A stretch of 7,707 nucleotides of DNA from an uncultured Alphaproteobacteria bacterium. GTDB lineage: Bacteria > Pseudomonadota > Alphaproteobacteria > CASFRQ01 > SAAU01. Below are positions 6,005 through 7,707 of this stretch, piece by piece. Location: the NCBI GenBank assembly GCA_949296785.1, contig CASFRQ010000081.1, forward strand, positions 1 to 7,707, read 5' to 3'. Position 1 is the stretch's first letter. Every line of letters begins with the position of its first letter. Below the pieces are notes generated by a model, which saw only the letters and a program-made list of their open reading frames with translations, was not told the DNA's origin and did not search any database. The translations under genes and the position numbers were made by a program.

Positions 6005-6045
6005 AAACCGATTGAAAGACTATCCCTTCAATCGGTTTCTCTTTT
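6005..6045 (+). terminator. Hairpin between convergent genes, likely terminator
   Basis: AAACCGATTGAA (6005-6016) and TTCAATCGGTTT (6027-6038) are perfect 12-base complementary arms around a 10-base loop, followed on the plus strand by CTCTTTTG. It lies 109 bases after the 5161 gene stop and 24 bases past the mscL stop, between convergent units, so it may serve both. The T-tail is weak on the plus strand and poorer on the minus strand. Confidence 0.65.
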
Positions 6046-6062
6046 GAGCGTAATAGATTTTC

Positions 6063-6653
6063 TTATTTTACTTTCATTGTTTTGGAACGGGCGGACGCTT
6101 TTACTCCGCTTTTTCCTTTCTCGGAAGAAAGTTTAGGCCCTTTTTTCGCTGCATGTTCTTTTTTCTCATTTAATACCGGCAACTGTGAAGTACAATGAGG
6201 ACACCTTGTCGCTAAAATCGGGACATCTGTTTCAAAACAGTAAGGGCATGTTTTTTGAGTCGGTTTTTTCACTTCTTCTTCTTCGTTTTTCTTATCTATT
6301 TCCGAACGAAGCGTATTAATCCCCTTAACTAAAATAAACACGGAAAACGCCACAATAATAAAACTGACCGTCACATTAATAAAATTTCCAAGATTTAAAA
6401 TCGTCGCGCCGGCAGCCTGAGCTTGTTCCACCGTTAGGTAAGGGCCTGGCTGTTTTCCGGCTCTTAAAACAAAAAACAAATTATCAAAATTTAACTGTCC
6501 CAGAAGTAAAGACAAAGGAGGCATCATAATATCCTTAACCACGGAATCCACAATTTTTCCGAAAGCCGCCCCGATAATAATACCGACAGCCATATCAATC
6601 ACATTGCCGCGTACTGCAAAAGTTTTGAATTCGTTCAATATTTTTTTTATCAT
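6063..6653 (-). CDS. mscL: Large-conductance mechanosensitive channel MscL with C-terminal zinc ribbon
   Basis: MscL forms a homopentameric inner-membrane pore that opens under high membrane tension and releases solutes during hypo-osmotic shock. The first 120 residues are typical: amphipathic N-terminal helix with F-K-x-F-A-x-R-G-N-V-I-D-M-A-V-G (9-24), pore-lining TM1 (about 17-45), periplasmic loop (about 46-88), TM2 (about 91-112) and the cytoplasmic helix start. The usual protein is about 130-150 residues; this one has 196. The extra part contains C136-x2-C139-x11-C151-x2-C154, a zinc-ribbon pattern (C-P-Y-C ... R-C-P-H-C) that I recall in some other MscL homologues, then a Lys/Ser-rich basic tail (164-196). 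The start at 6653 has AAGGA 6 bases upstream. It lies 18 bases after the 6672-7700 gene, so the two are probably cotranscribed. Regulation is not visible because the operon promoter is outside the window. Confidence 0.96.
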   Translation of the reverse strand: MIKKILNEFKTFAVRGNVIDMAVGIIIGAAFGKIVDSVVKDIMMPPLSLLLGQLNFDNLFFVLRAGKQPGPYLTVEQAQAAGATILNLGNFINVTVSFIIVAFSVFILVKGINTLRSEIDKKNEEEEVKKPTQKTCPYCFETDVPILATRCPHCTSQLPVLNEKKEHAAKKGPKLSSEKGKSGVKASARSKTMKVK

Positions 6654-6671
6654 TTTTATTCCTTAAAAAAA

Positions 6672-7700
6672 CTAACCGTTTCCTTCTTTTTTCGCTTCTT
6701 TACGCCCCGAAGAAGGAAAATTCTTTTCTAGGTAGGATTTTTTAGCAACCCATCCTATAAATACCAAACTCAACCCTAAAAGAAATGTATTCCAAGAGCC
6801 GTTTAATTTCGGCATCACATGGAAAAAATACAAAAAATAAAAGCCAAGTATAAAAAACAATAAACCATAGTTGTAATAAACAGATTTACCTTCAGCCACA
6901 CCATAGATTAAAATGCCCGCGCACAAGAATAAGAAAATAATATCGGCAAGAATGGAAGAAAAATAAAACAGAGAAAAATAAAATGAAACCAACATAAAGA
7001 ATAAGCCGCTCCATCCGAACATCTTCCCGACTTTTTGCATCCACTCGCCATTTTTTCCCGTATTTTTTTCAAAAAAGAAAGAAAATCCCGTAAGTAAAAA
7101 ACCGTAAATCACATGTCCGACACAGAAAAAACCTTCTTCCCGCGTTAAACTAAACATATACTCGCTGATTAAATTAAAAACGCTTATCAGGGAAAAAATA
7201 CCGAAAAACAAAGCTATTAAGTCTTTTTTCAAAAAAGCCGTCACAAAAAAAACGCAAGATAAAAAAAGAGTGATTTCTGCTTCGTCAAAAGAACCAGGGA
7301 AATAATAGGCCAAAAAAGCACCGGCCATATCCAATAAAAAATAACTGATTACCTTTAAAAAACTTCCTCGGATAAACAAGGTTTTTTGTTCGTCTGTCAA
7401 TAAGGCTTTTTCTTTTTCAAAAAGTTTTTCCCTATGTTCCGAATACCAATAAAGCCCTGCAGCTACCAAAACGAAAAGAATGGATAAAGCCGGTAAATAA
7501 TACATTATTCCAAACAATTCCTGCATTTTTTCATTCAGAAGGCTAAAAAAACCGAGAATATAGAACCTTATCCCCTCAAACGGGCTTAAAGACATCATCT
7601 GCCACAAAAGCCCTAAAGCTCCCAAAACCATAAAACAACAGCCAATGACAGACAACCATTTTGGAAATCTCAAAAAGAGGTTTTTATTATATTTTTTCAT
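6672..7700 (-). CDS. Polytopic membrane protein of unknown function upstream of mscL
   Basis: The 342-residue protein has about ten hydrophobic segments (roughly 14-36, 64-86, 112-133, 141-156, 160-180, 191-210, 227-247, 250-268, 275-294, 303-319), rich in Phe, Tyr and Leu, so it belongs in the inner membrane. Short charged loops lie at 87-110 and 211-225, and the polar C-terminus is basic (320-342). There are no clear transport or catalytic motifs. The arrangement N-Y-G-L-L-F-F-I-L-G near 277-286 with a final G-x-x-L-V-F-I-G-W segment loosely recalls DUF2157-type membrane proteins; this is a low-confidence memory match. The start at 7700 is the first ATG, but only seven bases remain to the window edge, no ribosome binding site can be seen, and the frame is open upstream, so an earlier start is possible. 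It is followed after 18 bases by mscL. Confidence 0.8.
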   Translation of the reverse strand: MKKYNKNLFLRFPKWLSVIGCCFMVLGALGLLWQMMSLSPFEGIRFYILGFFSLLNEKMQELFGIMYYLPALSILFVLVAAGLYWYSEHREKLFEKEKALLTDEQKTLFIRGSFLKVISYFLLDMAGAFLAYYFPGSFDEAEITLFLSCVFFVTAFLKKDLIALFFGIFSLISVFNLISEYMFSLTREEGFFCVGHVIYGFLLTGFSFFFEKNTGKNGEWMQKVGKMFGWSGLFFMLVSFYFSLFYFSSILADIIFLFLCAGILIYGVAEGKSVYYNYGLLFFILGFYFLYFFHVMPKLNGSWNTFLLGLSLVFIGWVAKKSYLEKNFPSSGRKEAKKEGNG

Positions 7701-7707
7701 AAAAACA

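Overview
The window reads as a moderately AT-rich chromosomal segment of a Gram-negative bacterium. GreA and RNase R both look alphaproteobacterial to me. The recognisable core genes next to uncharacterised lipoproteins would fit a host-associated or gut alphaproteobacterium, but lineage is inferred from remembered family resemblance, not from a search. No tRNA, rRNA, CRISPR array, insertion sequence or attachment site was recognised.

Layout. Positions 1-3078 are an RNA-metabolism block on the minus strand: rnr (RNase R, complete) followed downstream by greA (transcript-cleavage factor, C-terminus cut off by the window edge). The 330-base gap between them holds a promoter-like sequence, then an intrinsic-terminator-like hairpin, then a near-perfect palindrome touching the greA ribosome binding site. 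This order suggests leader attenuation of greA. Positions 3079-3512 contain no convincing gene but do contain a long hairpin with a T-rich tail on the plus strand.

Positions 3513-5039 form a self-contained minus-strand unit: consensus-like promoter, a 70-residue lipoprotein, a 24-base gap, a 391-residue lipoprotein and a strong terminator. The two lipoproteins differ in size but share the motif C-D-x-S-I-N-x-x-H-x-G-P-x-I directly at the predicted lipidated cysteine. This is the least explained and most interesting locus in the window. The larger protein may be a relative of a putative metallopeptidase family that lacks the expected histidines; that reading is tentative.

Divergent from the lipoprotein operon, a plus-strand gene (5161-5895) encodes a soluble 244-residue protein with six N-terminal cysteines and a C-terminal coiled coil, of unknown function. 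It converges on a minus-strand pair ending at 6063: a polytopic membrane protein of about ten segments and, 18 bases after it, mscL, whose product carries a C-terminal four-cysteine zinc ribbon and a basic tail. A 12-bp perfect inverted repeat separates the convergent units.

Functional picture. rnr and greA are housekeeping RNA and transcription genes. The other units are mostly envelope-related: two lipoproteins predicted to stay at the inner membrane, a mechanosensitive channel and a polytopic membrane protein. I see no sign of a defence system or mobile element.
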